64,000 bases of DNA from Anaerococcus sp. Marseille-P3625 (GCF_900232825.1 NZ_OCTP01000010.1:496001-560000); one strand, 5' to 3'. Numbered from the stretch's first letter, positions 48,566-55,210 are shown. Made by a program: numbers and translations. Notes: generated from the letters alone by a model not told the origin.

Positions 48566-48918
48566 GGGGATGCCAAGGTTTCGACGTGGTCGAAAAATTT
48601 TTAATTGCAAGTCGTTTACTGATCGTAAATCAGCCATTAAATATAAACGCAAACAATAATAGCGAAGCAAACTTCGCACTAGCTGCCTAAGAACTGGCGG
48701 CAATAAATTATAAACTCGTCGCAAGTTTATAATTTGTTTCATATTTTAGCGACACAACTTTTAGTAAAGCTTTGAACTAAAAGTTCAATGATGAAGCTAG
48801 CATAAAAATTATTTGTAAGTTTAATGATTCTTATGCGAAATTTCTAAACTTACTAAACTTGTAGATATTAAAAAGGAAGCTTCCACGGACATGGGTTCAA
48901 CTCCCATCATCTCCACCA
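48566..48918 (+). ncRNA. ssrA: Transfer-messenger RNA
   Basis: 353 nt. The 5' end GGGGATG pairs with CATCTCC at the 3' end, followed by encoded CCA (48916-48918); the T-arm GGGTTCAACTCCC is intact. A tag frame starts at GCA 48649 and gives ANNNSEANFALAA before TAA (48688-48690), ending in the typical ALAA degron. Rescues stalled ribosomes. Its 3' end serves as the integration site of the adjacent element, which restores the gene sequence. Confidence 0.96.
48649..48690 (+). other. tmRNA proteolysis-tag reading frame
   Basis: Thirteen codons plus TAA encoding ANNNSEANFALAA; resume codon GCA. The C-terminal ALAA is the ClpXP-type degron. Confidence 0.9.
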
Positions 48919-48921
48919 AAT
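48900..48921 (+). repeat. attL core (tmRNA-proximal)
   Basis: Left copy of the 22-bp repeat; it contains the 3' strand of the tmRNA acceptor stem, the CCA and four further bases. Confidence 0.9.
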
Positions 48922-48961
48922 GCCTTCTAAACGTTGATATTTCAACATCTAAAAATTTACT

Positions 48962-48978
48962 GATACTAAAATGATACT
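48962..48978 (+). repeat. Left arm-type repeat pair (GATACT-5-GATACT)
   Basis: GATACT-aaaat-GATACT, two copies 11 bases apart, 40 bases inside attL. The same 17 bases recur beyond the integrase stop. Placement at both element ends fits integrase arm-binding sites. Confidence 0.65.
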
Positions 48979-49080
48979 ATAAATATTTTTTTATCGTTTG
49001 AAATCTTTATTTTTTTCTCCCTTTTTAAAAAAATCTCTTATGTATAAAAATACTTGAAAATCTAATAATTATTAATTTTA

Positions 49081-49108
49081 CAAAAAAATAAGAGTCTATA
49101 ATAGACCC
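49081..49108 (-). terminator. Terminator of the sigma-factor transcript
   Basis: GGGTCTA-TTA-TAGACTC (one G-U pair) on the minus strand followed by TTATTTTTTT; it overlaps the last codons of the 64-aa gene. Confidence 0.8.
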
Positions 49109-49290
49109 CCATTTTCTAAAAGCATTTCTAAATAATCACCGTAATTATTAATTTTATATAACTTCTTTACTGCTTCATCAATCGTATTTATCTTGTAAGC
49201 TTGCATTACTTCAAGCAATAACCTAATATCTTCTTCATTCGATTGACTTAGTATGCCTTTAATAACCTTGTTTAAATCGCTTTTATTCAT
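49096..49290 (-). CDS. Small acidic helical protein of the element
   Basis: 64 residues, probably two or three helices (NKVIKGILSQSNEEDIRLLL, MQAYKINTIDEAVKKLYKIN). No family recognised. It follows the sigma-factor gene by about 20 bases with its own GGAGGT ribosome site, so it may act with it, for example as an anti-sigma or co-regulator; that is speculation. Confidence 0.6.
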   Translation of the reverse strand: MNKSDLNKVIKGILSQSNEEDIRLLLEVMQAYKINTIDEAVKKLYKINNYGDYLEMLLENGGLL

Positions 49291-49310
49291 CTACTACCTC
49301 CTTATTGAAT

Positions 49311-50039
49311 TTATCTAAAAGCTTTTCTATAAATGTCGTTGTCTGCTTTTTCTAGTTGTAACAACGTTCGCCATACTGGTGAATTTATTTCTGATGTTTG
49401 TACTCTAGGTTGTGTATAATCATAAGCGCCAATGTAAGAGATTTCTTTTTCCCTCATCATCTCACGTCTATAATCTAAAAAATAAGGGTCAGTATAAATC
49501 TTGTTTATAGCACGCCTTTTTATGTCATAAATTACATTTATGCTTATGTTTGTTTTATCAGCAATTTCAGCAAAATTATAACCGTATCTAAAATGCATTT
49601 TTAGAATTGTGTATTCCTTATCATTTAGGAGAACCCTCAACCTATCAGAAATATGATTATATTCTGTTGTTTCTTCAATGTTTATATTTTCGTCTTCGAT
49701 AGTATCGATCAATGAAATATTTTCAGAATCTTCAGAATCAGTTAAAGGCGTATCAAGTGAAACATCTTTGTTGTAGTCTAGCCTATGCCTTGAAGCTTGT
49801 AGAATCTGACTATAAGCATAAGTTGAAAACTTAAAGCCTAATGTAGGGTTAAATGTTTCGACTGCCTTTAAAAGCCAATAAAAACATTCTTGTTGTAATT
49901 CTTCATAATCGTGATAATCTTTTATATAAATCTTTTTAATGACTAACGGTATTAAGCCAAAGTTATTTAATGCAATCTTATTCCTTAGTTCAATATTTCT
50001 ATTATTTTGATAATCTAAAAATAATTCAGTATCAGTCAT
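49311..50039 (-). CDS. Sigma-70-family RNA polymerase sigma factor of the element
   Basis: 242 residues from ATG 50039 (AAAGG seven bases upstream). Region 2: YEELQQECFYWLLKAVETFN and FKFSTYAYSQIL. Region 4: LNDKEYTILKMHFRYGYNFA, EIADKTNISINVIYDIKRRA. About 60 residues follow region 4 with no family assignment. An element-borne sigma factor could redirect host polymerase to element genes, as do late-gene sigma factors of phages. Distal and apparently separate from the early operon. Confidence 0.85.
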   Translation of the reverse strand: MTDTELFLDYQNNRNIELRNKIALNNFGLIPLVIKKIYIKDYHDYEELQQECFYWLLKAVETFNPTLGFKFSTYAYSQILQASRHRLDYNKDVSLDTPLTDSEDSENISLIDTIEDENINIEETTEYNHISDRLRVLLNDKEYTILKMHFRYGYNFAEIADKTNISINVIYDIKRRAINKIYTDPYFLDYRREMMREKEISYIGAYDYTQPRVQTSEINSPVWRTLLQLEKADNDIYRKAFR

Positions 50040-50045
50040 AATCAA

Positions 50046-50601
50046 GCCTTTTTATATGTATGTATAGATTTTGTATAATTGTATAATATTTTCCAATCAG
50101 TAGAAATTATTGCACAAAATATAAATTTTGTGTAATTATTTAAAAAATATTTTTTAATAAATGTTTAAGTTTAGCCATTTGTAATTTCTGTATATTATTC
50201 ATAATTATAACTCTTCTGAAATCTTTTGAAAAGCCTTAACGCTCTATTCTTCGATTTAAGCGATTTTATTTTATTAGCCATATATTTATATGCCTATAAT
50301 TGATATCGTGCAATCTACCTATGAATACTTGAGCCAATTTAATATTATTTAATAAAATTATTTGCTAATTTGCCATTATAAATTAAATTTATGTTTTTAT
50401 CTTAAATTTTTTCAGTTTTTTAACTTTTTGATTGATGATGATTATTAAATATTTTGATACCATAAGAGATTTTTAAGAAAAATAAAAAGCACGCCGTAAC
50501 GTGCCTTTTACATAAAATAATTTTTTTATGAGAATACGCTAATATATTATTATTATTCTTATTTTTTTGCAATACAAGATATTTATTGATTTGATTATAT
50601 T
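50046..50601. other. Gene-poor AT-rich stretch upstream of the sigma gene
   Basis: No credible coding region. It contains an inverted repeat CACAAAAT-4-ATTTTGTG (50113-50132) close to the sigma-gene leader, a tandem GTATAATT pair near 50083, and a terminator hairpin near 50490. Otherwise I see nothing definable. Confidence 0.6.
50481..50508 (-). terminator. Hairpin terminator downstream of the early region
   Basis: AGGCACG-TTACGG-CGTGCTT on the minus strand followed by TTTATTTTTC. It could end early-operon transcripts before the sigma gene. The plus strand also has a short T-run, so it may work both ways. Confidence 0.6.
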
Positions 50602-50610
50602 TGATATAAT
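50602..50610 (+). promoter_or_regulatory. Extended -10 promoter of the toxin mRNA
   Basis: TGATATAAT, a perfect extended -10 (TGnTATAAT); the -35 is weak. The start would fall at about 50617, the first base of the GTTATCACG segment that can close the mRNA. Confidence 0.65.
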
Positions 50611-50657
50611 TATTTTGTTATCACGCCTATACTGATAACAGTTAGGAGGTGATTTGC

Positions 50658-50756
50658 ATGGACTCACTGTATTTCTTTTTGGTGTCTGTCATGGTTGGTG
50701 TAACTACTCATTACATTAACAAGTGGTTAGACGAACACTGCAAACGTGATAACTAG
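50658..50756 (+). CDS. Fst/TxpA-like 32-aa membrane peptide, candidate type I toxin
   Basis: MDSLYFFLVSVMVGVTTHYI then NKWLDEHCKRDN: one membrane helix (about 4-20) plus a short charged tail, like Fst (33 aa) and other par-type toxins. AGGAGGTGA (50644-50652) precedes the ATG. The mRNA 5' end GTTATCACG (50617-50625) is complementary to CGTGATAAC at the end of the frame (50745-50753) and also to local TGATAAC (50633-50639), so two alternative 5' structures exist. An antisense RNA and a shared terminator complete the par layout. The peptide itself has not been shown toxic. Confidence 0.75.
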   Translation: MDSLYFFLVSVMVGVTTHYINKWLDEHCKRDN

Positions 50757-50769
50757 CCCATTAAATAGA

Positions 50770-50831
50770 AAAGCAAGGTCGGTCGCCTTGCTTTTTTTGT
50801 GATTTACATGAATCTGTATTTCTTTACTCAC
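50770..50831 (-). ncRNA. Candidate antitoxin antisense RNA (RNA II-like)
   Basis: About 62 nt, convergent with the toxin mRNA and overlapping it at the terminator. Its 5' half is antisense to GTGATTTACATG (50799-50810) and CTGTATTT (50814-50821), direct repeats of GTGATTTGCATG (50649-50660, ending in the toxin start codon) and CTGTATTT (50667-50674). It can therefore pair with the toxin ribosome site in trans (12 pairs with one G-U, then 8 pairs). This is the DRa/DRb scheme of pAD1 par. Confidence 0.7.
50771..50798. terminator. Bidirectional terminator shared by toxin and antisense RNAs
   Basis: AAGCAAGG-TCGGTCG-CCTTGCTT with TTTTT on the plus side and TTTTC on the minus side. It would end both convergent RNAs and give them a common 3' stem-loop. 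Confidence 0.85.
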
Positions 50832-50837
50832 AAATAT

Positions 50838-50866
50838 TATACCACCTTTTAATAATTTTCAAAATA
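50838..50866 (-). promoter_or_regulatory. Promoter of the antisense RNA
   Basis: Minus strand extended -10 TGGTATAAT (TATAAT at 50838-50843) with TTTTGA 17 bases upstream (50861-50866). Start about 50831. Confidence 0.65.
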
Positions 50867-50950
50867 CCACTAATTTTATTTTATGTACATTTAGTCACTT
50901 ATATTTATATTCAAATATATTTATATCGGCTTACAATCTCTTAAAAATCG

Positions 50951-50980
50951 AAACCTTAGCAAACCTTAACAAACCTTAAC
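50951..50980 (+). repeat. Three tandem 10-bp repeats (AAACCTTARC)
   Basis: AAACCTTAGC, AAACCTTAAC, AAACCTTAAC in direct tandem; a further copy AAACCTTAGC is at 51091-51100. Confidence 0.85.
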
Positions 50981-51116
50981 AATGAGCCATATTATTTTAT
51001 GCAATAATAAAAATGCTAATGTTGCAATTTGGTACATCAGCACCATTTTATAGAGTGATTTCAAATGTAAAGACGTATTTACATTAGGGTAAACCTTAGC
51101 ACTATTTTAAAGGGTG

Positions 51117-51236
51117 TCCATAGTAATGACCTCCTACCTCATCACTAATGATCCCGTTTTATTTTATAATCGATGACCTCATTACTAATGACCCCATAAT
51201 ACATTGTAATCAACGCCCTAATTAGTAATTAGGTCG
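51117..51236 (+). repeat. Dispersed CCTCATYACTAATGAYCCC motif
   Basis: CCTCATCACTAATGATCCC and CCTCATTACTAATGACCCC occur about 41 bases apart, each able to form a small CATTACTAATG-type hairpin, with a related palindrome CCTAATTAGTAATTAGG following. Partial copies of ACCTCATY recur at about 53196 and, inverted, about 52916. Confidence 0.6.
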
Positions 51237-51284
51237 TAAATAATTTGCATAACTTGACTATGCCATTAATTAAAATCAGCTAAT

Positions 51285-51328
51285 AAAAAGTTAGCTAAAA
51301 GTTAGTAAAAAGTCAGTAAAAAGTCAGT
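51285..51328 (+). repeat. Four tandem 11-bp repeats (AAAAAGTYAGT)
   Basis: AAAAAGTTAGC, TAAAAGTTAGT, AAAAAGTCAGT, AAAAAGTCAGT without gaps; the period equals about one helical turn. Confidence 0.9.
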
Positions 51329-51560
51329 ATTATTTACCACTAGTGGTTTTTCATCTAATGGATTGTTTTCAACGGTTTCAGACCTTTTTTTCTCAAAAAT
51401 CTCTGATAATTTTCTTATTCTGTTAACTTTTTATCAACACAAGCTTTTACACTATCTTTTTCTAACAATTTACATAATCTTAGTGGCGTAAGTAATACCG
51501 TTATATTTTTAACATCATAGGCTTTTACACTAGGATTCTCCAGGAAAAATTTACAAATTT

Positions 51561-51582
51561 ATATACATAATATATACATAAT
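51561..51582 (+). repeat. Two tandem 11-bp repeats (ATATACATAAT)
   Basis: Two perfect copies in an AT-rich stretch. Confidence 0.8.
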
Positions 51583-51637
51583 ATAAGCAAAATAAAATTA
51601 CAATAATTTTGATAGATTTTTAACATCATAGCTTTTT

Positions 51638-51670
51638 GTGTTAGTTTTGTATTAGTTTTGTATTATTTTT
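51638..51670 (+). repeat. Three tandem 11-bp repeats (GTATTAGTTTT)
   Basis: GTGTTAGTTTT, GTATTAGTTTT, GTATTATTTTT in tandem. Confidence 0.85.
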
Positions 51671-51901
51671 TATAGCGTCAGTATTAATGACGCCGTCTAT
51701 ACTATGGACAGTATCATAAAGCTAGTTCAGCATTTTACCTATTCCCTTTTTATGGTATCGTGAATGTCGCCATAGCCTTTTTAGGGTGTTACATTTGTGG
51801 CAATTTGACGTTGCCCCGTTTTAGGGACTCAATTATAAAAAATTATAATCTCTTATGGTATTTATTATCTAAACATCAGCAATCAATAAAGGAGGTACAA
51901 A

Positions 51902-52012
51902 ATGCACCCCCCCATATATCATCGATCTGTTAAATCTGTTTTATTCTTTATCTCTTTTATGCTATCTTGTTCAACAATATTATTTAATTCATTGATTAAA
52001 CCAAGCACATAG
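51902..52012 (+). CDS. Possible 36-aa peptide with a perfect ribosome site
   Basis: ATG 51902 follows AAAGGAGGTACAAA, the best ribosome site in the element. The peptide MHPPIYHRSVKSVLFFISFM plus 16 residues has one hydrophobic segment and a lipobox-like FMLSC. It is antisense to the 3' end of the 87-aa gene, so composition may be an accident; no promoter was recognised. Low confidence. Confidence 0.3.
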   Translation: MHPPIYHRSVKSVLFFISFMLSCSTILFNSLIKPST

Positions 52013-52182
52013 TCGCCTTGTTTTCCAATAAGAGATAGTAAAGGGAAACAATAATCTTCGTCGCCGTATATCTCTCTATCTACTGGTATTACTTTGTAAG
52101 TTAATAATTTAATACTTTGATTTAGGTCATACATACAATTTTGTAATTTAAGAGTCATATCGCTTAATTCTTTATTTGTCAT
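51919..52182 (-). CDS. Small unknown protein of the element's early operon
   Basis: 87 residues, helical, with LKLQNCMYDLNQSIKLLTYK and a C-terminal LINELNNIVEQDSIKEIKNK helix. AGGAG is upstream of ATG 52182. No family recognised. It follows the 223-aa gene by one base and ends the early operon. Confidence 0.6.
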   Translation of the reverse strand: MTNKELSDMTLKLQNCMYDLNQSIKLLTYKVIPVDREIYGDEDYCFPLLSLIGKQGDYVLGLINELNNIVEQDSIKEIKNKTDLTDR

Positions 52183-52183
52183 A

Positions 52184-52855
52184 TTATGCTCCTATGCAAT
52201 TATGCAGATTATTTCTATTTTTATACAATGTTAACAATTGCTTTTCAATAAATTTTTGTCTTTGTGTTTTATCAATTTTATAGTAATCGTCATTTACGTT
52301 AGCGTCTAATTCCTCAGCTATTTCTTTACCTAATTCAATGTAGTAGTCGGCTTCTGATTTAATGCATTTTAGAATAACGTCAATCTCATCATCTGTATAT
52401 TTATACTGTTTTATCATATCAGCCACTTCATTAATTGATACATTGAAATTTATAGAATTGTCTAACTCTCTAGTACCGTTTAGGTATTCGAGCGATGCCC
52501 CAATTTTGCCTAATCTGTCTAGGTTTTGCATTAATTTTAAATTCGTTGCCTTTAAATCAAAAACATTATTATTATAAATCTTCAAATCGTGTAAATTTAG
52601 AGATTCTTTATTCACGGTACTCATATTAGTACTAATTAAATCTGTTGTATTTAATAATTCGTAAGCTTCTCTAGTCGCTTTAGCAACTTCAACCATGAAA
52701 TCTAAGCATTTAAGATAGCCTATAATGTTGCTATATGCTAGGTCGTAACCATCTCTGTAACCAGCCATATAGTCAACTCCTATATTGTCAACAATACGCT
52801 CTTTTGATTGCTCTAATTGTGTTTTTTCTTGTTTTAAATATTCGTTTTTATTCAT
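52184..52855 (-). CDS. Unknown helical protein of the element's early operon
   Basis: 223 residues; AGGGAG upstream of ATG 52855. Predicted helical with a coiled-coil-like N-terminus (YLKQEKTQLEQSKERIVDNI) and no membrane or metal motif. No family recognised. Separated from the dnaC-like gene by 372 non-coding bases that hold a candidate small RNA. Confidence 0.6.
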   Translation of the reverse strand: MNKNEYLKQEKTQLEQSKERIVDNIGVDYMAGYRDGYDLAYSNIIGYLKCLDFMVEVAKATREAYELLNTTDLISTNMSTVNKESLNLHDLKIYNNNVFDLKATNLKLMQNLDRLGKIGASLEYLNGTRELDNSINFNVSINEVADMIKQYKYTDDEIDVILKCIKSEADYYIELGKEIAEELDANVNDDYYKIDKTQRQKFIEKQLLTLYKNRNNLHNCIGA

Positions 52856-53227
52856 TTACTCCCTCACTTATTTTTTAAATTAAATATTTTAAAATCTCTT
52901 GTTTTTAATATCGGCGATGAGGTCGGTACTAACTACCCCATCAACCGATTATTTTTAATTTAAAAGCCGTATAGATCTATAAAATTATTTGTGTATCTAA
53001 GATTTATAACTATATCATCTCTAAACGTCATATTTTTAGTTTTAAGAGATTTTATGACCATAAGCATATAAATACACCTTTTTTTATTTTTGATTTAATC
53101 TACCTATCAAATTTTGACAATTTGCCCTATTCTGATATACTGATATTGATAAGATTTGCCCAACTCTTATTTTTATTAAATATTTCTTTTTGCCTACCTC
53201 ATTGTTGTTTTAGCAATGAGGTATTTT
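52856..53227. other. Gap between early genes
   Basis: No coding frame. It holds an imperfect hairpin region GATGAGGT...ACCCCATC (about 52915-52942), AT-rich leader sequence and, at its right end, a plus-strand promoter and terminator for a candidate small RNA. Confidence 0.6.
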
Positions 53228-53229
53228 TT
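53148..53229 (+). ncRNA. Candidate small RNA, antisense to the early operon
   Basis: Promoter: -35 TTGACA (53114-53119), 16-base spacer, extended -10 TGATATACT (53133-53141). Terminator: TACCTCATTG-9-CAATGAGGTA (53195-53223) followed by TTTTTT. The product of about 82 nt lies opposite the transcript linking the dnaC-like and 223-aa genes. Its CCTACCTCATT can pair with AATGAGGT-like ribosome sites. Confidence 0.55.
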
Positions 53230-53968
53230 ATCTGAAACTTTTATCACCAAATTTTACAGGTTCGGTCATTCCTTTAAGTCTATCTAATAATTGTGTAACA
53301 GTTCTATTTTCATTGTTTGATTGATTATTCAATAATCTAATAGCTAAGTCATTTAACCCATAATTTGAGGTAACGACTAAGATAGAATTATAATTCATCA
53401 TCTCATCTAGTAGCCTTTTGAGTGTTTTTATTGACCAATCTGAAACATTTTGACCTAATTCGTCAATAACAACTAACTTGTTTTTTGCTATTTTTTTAAT
53501 ATAATCGTCTTCGCTTATGCTTGAATTTTCTTGATAAGTTTCCCTAATTTTTGACAATATATATTCTTCACTACCGTAAAATATTGGTACTGATTGATGT
53601 TTAAATACTGCTCTTGCAATAGCAGAAGCTAGTGTAGTTTTACCCGTACCCGATTGCTTGCTATATAAGTACAATCCAGTATCAAGTTTATTAAAGTCAT
53701 AGACAAATTTTATCGCCTTATCTACTTGCTTGCTCTCTTCAACGCTCCAAGTATTTTTAATGTCATTTAACGTCATATCCATGGTATTTAGTGGCATTCT
53801 CTTAAAGGCTTCATATTCAGCTTTCTTGTCTTTTTGCCTACAAGCTTCGTCTATTTTTTTTTGTAGTTCTTCTTCTTTTTGTTTTCTCAATTCTTCGGCG
53901 GAATTGCCATTATTACCATTCTTTTTTCCCATTTCTTCATAATCATTTAACATATTATTAATATTCAT
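53228..53968 (-). CDS. DnaC/IstB-type helicase loader ATPase
   Basis: 246 residues; AAGGAG before ATG 53968. A charged helical N-terminus (SAEELRKQKEEELQKKID) that may contact a helicase, then an AAA+ core: Walker A YSKQSGTGKTTLASAI, Walker B KLVVIDELGQ, sensor 1 ILVVTSNYG and arginine-finger region LLDRLKGMTEPVKFG. Works with the adjacent initiator to load host DnaB-type helicase on the element origin. Confidence 0.88.
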   Translation of the reverse strand: MNINNMLNDYEEMGKKNGNNGNSAEELRKQKEEELQKKIDEACRQKDKKAEYEAFKRMPLNTMDMTLNDIKNTWSVEESKQVDKAIKFVYDFNKLDTGLYLYSKQSGTGKTTLASAIARAVFKHQSVPIFYGSEEYILSKIRETYQENSSISEDDYIKKIAKNKLVVIDELGQNVSDWSIKTLKRLLDEMMNYNSILVVTSNYGLNDLAIRLLNNQSNNENRTVTQLLDRLKGMTEPVKFGDKSFR

Positions 53969-53992
53969 AAATTCTCCTTATTTTTTTATTAT

Positions 53993-54778
53993 TTACCAAG
54001 AATAATTATTAGCTAACGTTGAATCTGTCCCATCTTCACGATTTTTATAATAATTTTCTAGCACCTTTACAAAATTATCAGCAATTAAAAACCAATCAAA
54101 TTTAACGGGTGGACTATTCAACTTACCAAGTAAATATTGACTATTTTTGATATTGTCGATAGCTTGTAATATTTTTTCTAAACCATAAGTTTTTATTAAA
54201 TAGCTAACGTCTTGATATCTTTTGTCGGTTATAGCTTCGATTGAATTTAATTCATCAATGCTATTCCATTTATCTTTAATCGTCTTTATAGATCTATCAT
54301 GATCATATATATTATTTATATATTTACTTATCTTATTCTGTTTATCTCTAGAGATAACCCCATTGTCATTCAAAAGATAAGCCCCCTTATCTCTAGAGAT
54401 AACCCCCTCATCTTTAGAAGCTACCCCCTTTATCTCTTGTGATAAGGGTAAATAATTTATAAATAATTTTCTAGTGTATAGATTAGTCGCTTCTTTTTTG
54501 ACTGATTGCTTAGTTATGTAGCCTTTATCTGATAGCTTTGTAATAGCTCTTGAAACAGTTAAAGGCGTAACATTTAGCTTTGAAGCAATATAACCATTGC
54601 TAGCATAACAGTAGCCGTCTTTGTAAGACAATTGGTATATCTCCGCATATATAAGCTTTTGCTTATCAGCTAAATCAGTATCATAAAAAACTTTATTAGG
54701 TATTTTGTGATAATATCCACCACCTTCATCGATCTGTTGATTATTTGATTTTTTTACGTTTCCTTGAATATCATTCAA
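53993..54778 (-). CDS. Winged-helix replication initiator with internal DNA repeats
   Basis: 261 residues. N-terminal winged helix (YHKIPNKVFYDTDLADKQKL, ASNGYIASKLNVTPLTVSRA), a low-complexity linker with GVISRDK twice, and a C-terminal DnaD-like helical part ending in SPPVKFDWFLIADNFVKVLE. This is the build of phage replisome organisers, which carry their origin inside their own gene. The linker DNA contains a 20-bp repeat set (54342-54448). It precedes the dnaC-like loader. Confidence 0.8.
   Translation of the reverse strand: MNDIQGNVKKSNNQQIDEGGGYYHKIPNKVFYDTDLADKQKLIYAEIYQLSYKDGYCYASNGYIASKLNVTPLTVSRAITKLSDKGYITKQSVKKEATNLYTRKLFINYLPLSQEIKGVASKDEGVISRDKGAYLLNDNGVISRDKQNKISKYINNIYDHDRSIKTIKDKWNSIDELNSIEAITDKRYQDVSYLIKTYGLEKILQAIDNIKNSQYLLGKLNSPPVKFDWFLIADNFVKVLENYYKNREDGTDSTLANNYSW
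54342..54448 (-). repeat. Iteron-like repeats inside the initiator gene
   Basis: TTATCTCTAGAGATAACCCC occurs exactly at 54342-54361 and 54387-54406; its core TATCTCTAGAGATA is a perfect palindrome. Degenerate copies follow (CCCCCTCATCTTTAGAAGCT, CCCCCTTTATCTCTTGTGAT) at about 21-bp spacing. C-runs between units contrast with the AT-rich surroundings. Confidence 0.8.
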
Positions 54779-54788
54779 TTACCACCCC

Positions 54789-54983
54789 CTATTTAACCAC
54801 TTGCTTTTTAATATCTTCATCATCAAGCTTGTATCTATTAGCTAAATATTCAGCAGGTACACGCCCTTGCATAGTTAAAAAGCCGTCTTCTTCAAGTTCT
54901 TTATTTAGGATCTTTATGGACTTATACGCCATACTTTGACTACAATTTAAAATTTCCATAACTTGCCTAACATTTAGTAACAT
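54789..54983 (-). CDS. Small HTH protein, probable excisionase
   Basis: 64 residues; GGGGGTG five bases before ATG 54983. Starts with MLLNVRQVMEILNCSQSMAY, a MerR/AlpA/Xis-like winged-helix (HTH_17 type) pattern, and a basic C-terminus. Size and place, between the Cro-like gene and the initiator and divergent from int, fit an excisionase or AlpA-type activator. Confidence 0.65.
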   Translation of the reverse strand: MLLNVRQVMEILNCSQSMAYKSIKILNKELEEDGFLTMQGRVPAEYLANRYKLDDEDIKKQVVK

Positions 54984-54995
54984 TTTTTCACCCCC

Positions 54996-55196
54996 TTATT
55001 CATCAAGTTTTACAATCTCTTTAGGTTCAACATTCAAGGCTTTAGCAATTTTATTAACCATGTTCAATGTAGCATGTCCACGGTCTAAAATTGCACCGAC
55101 CCATTGCCTTGACGATTGCATTAGTTCAGCCAAATCACCAATATTCAAATCTTTTTCTAGCATTATCATTTTTATTTTTAATGAATTGATTTGCAT
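54996..55196 (-). CDS. Xre/Cro-like regulator
   Basis: 66 residues from ATG 55196 (GGGAGG five bases upstream; the longer frame lacks a ribosome site). HTH_3 domain: LNIGDLAELMQSSRQWVGAI, then TLNMVNKIAKALNVEPKEIV. Only a DNA-binding domain is present, so it is Cro-like. First early gene, transcribed divergently from the repressor-integrase pair. Confidence 0.85.
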   Translation of the reverse strand: MQINSLKIKMIMLEKDLNIGDLAELMQSSRQWVGAILDRGHATLNMVNKIAKALNVEPKEIVKLDE

Positions 55197-55210
55197 TTTT
55201 CCTCCCATCT

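Larger units (their letters stand above)
50867..51901. other. Repeat-rich non-coding region, candidate replication origin
   Basis: No gene of normal length. It holds sets of 10-11-bp direct repeats (listed separately), a perfect palindrome ACCACTAGTGGT (51336-51347), an inverted repeat GCGTCA-7-TGACGC (51675-51693), CCTAATTA-G-TAATTAGG (51218-51234), and spaced copies of TTTTTAACATCATAG (about 51507 and 51617) and GCTTTTACACTA (about 51443 and 51521). The density of helical-turn repeats is typical of iteron origins. Confidence 0.6.

Noticed and set aside
48536-48742. 68-aa reading frame on the minus strand
   Set aside because: It lies entirely antisense to the tmRNA and its promoter, with no ribosome site; a shadow of a structured RNA.
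50113-50132. CACAAAAT-4-ATTTTGTG as a terminator
   Set aside because: No T-run on either side and it lies upstream of the sigma gene; at most an operator.
51285-51670. Possible CRISPR array from regular repeats
   Set aside because: Repeats are 10-11 bp with no spacers and no cas genes are in the window; they are iteron-like.
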